DNA of 6,823 bases from Dehalococcoidia bacterium (GTDB lineage: Bacteria > Chloroflexota > Dehalococcoidia > Bin125). The position numbers were made by a program, and so were the translations under genes. Numbering within the stretch: position 1 is the stretch's first letter; every line of letters starts with the position of its first letter. Location of the stretch: the NCBI GenBank assembly GCA_007571275.1, contig RKRS01000280.1, positions 1 through 6,823 on the forward strand, in the 5' to 3' direction. This document shows, one piece after another, positions 6,753 through 6,823 of the stretch. The notes beneath the pieces were generated by a model. That model saw only the letters and a program-made list of their open reading frames with translations, was not told the origin of the DNA and searched no databases.

Positions 6753-6785
6753 GTCTCCGCTGATTTCCGCCAGCCACGGAATCAG
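6734..6785. other. Cluster of competing inverted repeats at the MMPL 3' end
   Basis: CTGATTTCCG (6760-6769) can pair downstream with CGGAATCAG (6777-6785), giving nine base pairs with one bulged T around a 7-nt loop. Its CTGATTTC can instead pair perfectly with GAAATCAG (6734-6741) at the end of the MMPL coding region. The two pairings exclude each other. No T-tract follows on either strand. The downstream hairpin begins 8 nt after the MMPL stop codon, a position suited to 3'-end protection or Rho-assisted termination. Confidence 0.45.
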
Positions 6786-6823
6786 AAACCGCGCAGATGA
6801 CAACAGCGCGGCGATCGCCGCGC
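6738..6823 (-). CDS. Probable C-terminal end of a convergent gene (partial)
   Basis: From the right edge one minus-strand frame reads 27 residues, ending SARFLIPWLAEISGDLTQL, before a TGA at 6740-6738. The composition is protein-like, hydrophobic then polar, and too short to name. If real, it converges on the MMPL gene and overlaps its last 15 bp. Another minus-strand frame is also open across this stretch but encodes Arg/Ser-rich sequence expected of a shadow frame. Confidence 0.35.
   Translation of the reverse strand, partial: AAIAALLSSARFLIPWLAEISGDLTQL
6806..6823. repeat. 18-bp perfect palindrome at the window edge
   Basis: GCGCGGCGATCGCCGCGC is its own reverse complement and ends exactly at the last base shown, so its full extent is unknown. 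It contains GCGATCGC at its centre. In the minus-strand frame it encodes only Ala/Ile residues (AAIAA), so Ala-rich codon use could produce it without any selection on structure. Confidence 0.45.

Overview
The window is bacterial, gene-dense and GC-rich. It holds six well-supported protein genes plus a probable seventh entering from the right edge. No rRNA, tRNA, CRISPR array, insertion sequence or phage-like gene is visible. The gene content and protein style (Ala-rich, a possible lipoprotein, a CopC-like protein anchored by a C-terminal helix, a DoxX protein, an MMPL exporter) suggest a free-living environmental bacterium. Chloroflexota is my tentative guess; it rests on general resemblance and not on any marker gene.

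Left region (1-2507). A long minus-strand gene runs off the left edge. Its product starts with a signal peptide and lipobox-like cysteine, followed by an Ala/Gln/Pro-rich linker and many TPR-like helical repeats. It resembles the N-terminal solenoid of Slt-type lytic transglycosylases, but any catalytic domain lies outside the window. Divergent from it, across a short gap of about 87 bp with a perfect 12-bp palindrome at its left edge, is an intact alanine racemase gene (alr). If the first gene is a transglycosylase, the pair shares a peptidoglycan theme (D-Ala supply and glycan cleavage).

Middle region (2508-3916). Downstream of alr, on the same strand with its own ribosome binding site, is a small CopC-like protein between two hydrophobic segments. 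Its usual N-terminal copper-ligand histidine is absent. It converges, 31 bp apart, on a minus-strand gene for a 233-residue protein of unrecognised family with an alternating strand/helix pattern.

Right region (3917-6823). Divergent from the unknown gene is a DoxX-family four-helix membrane protein. An 83-bp spacer with an imperfect hairpin and an 11-bp direct repeat follows. Then comes a complete MMPL/RND-type exporter with both Asp-Tyr proton-relay motifs. The end of the exporter gene lies in a cluster of competing inverted repeats. A probable convergent gene overlaps its last 15 bp, and an 18-bp perfect palindrome ends at the window edge.

I see no clearly new multi-gene system. The most useful leads are the unrecognised 233-residue protein, the copper-ligand-poor CopC protein, and the structured DNA on both sides of the exporter gene.
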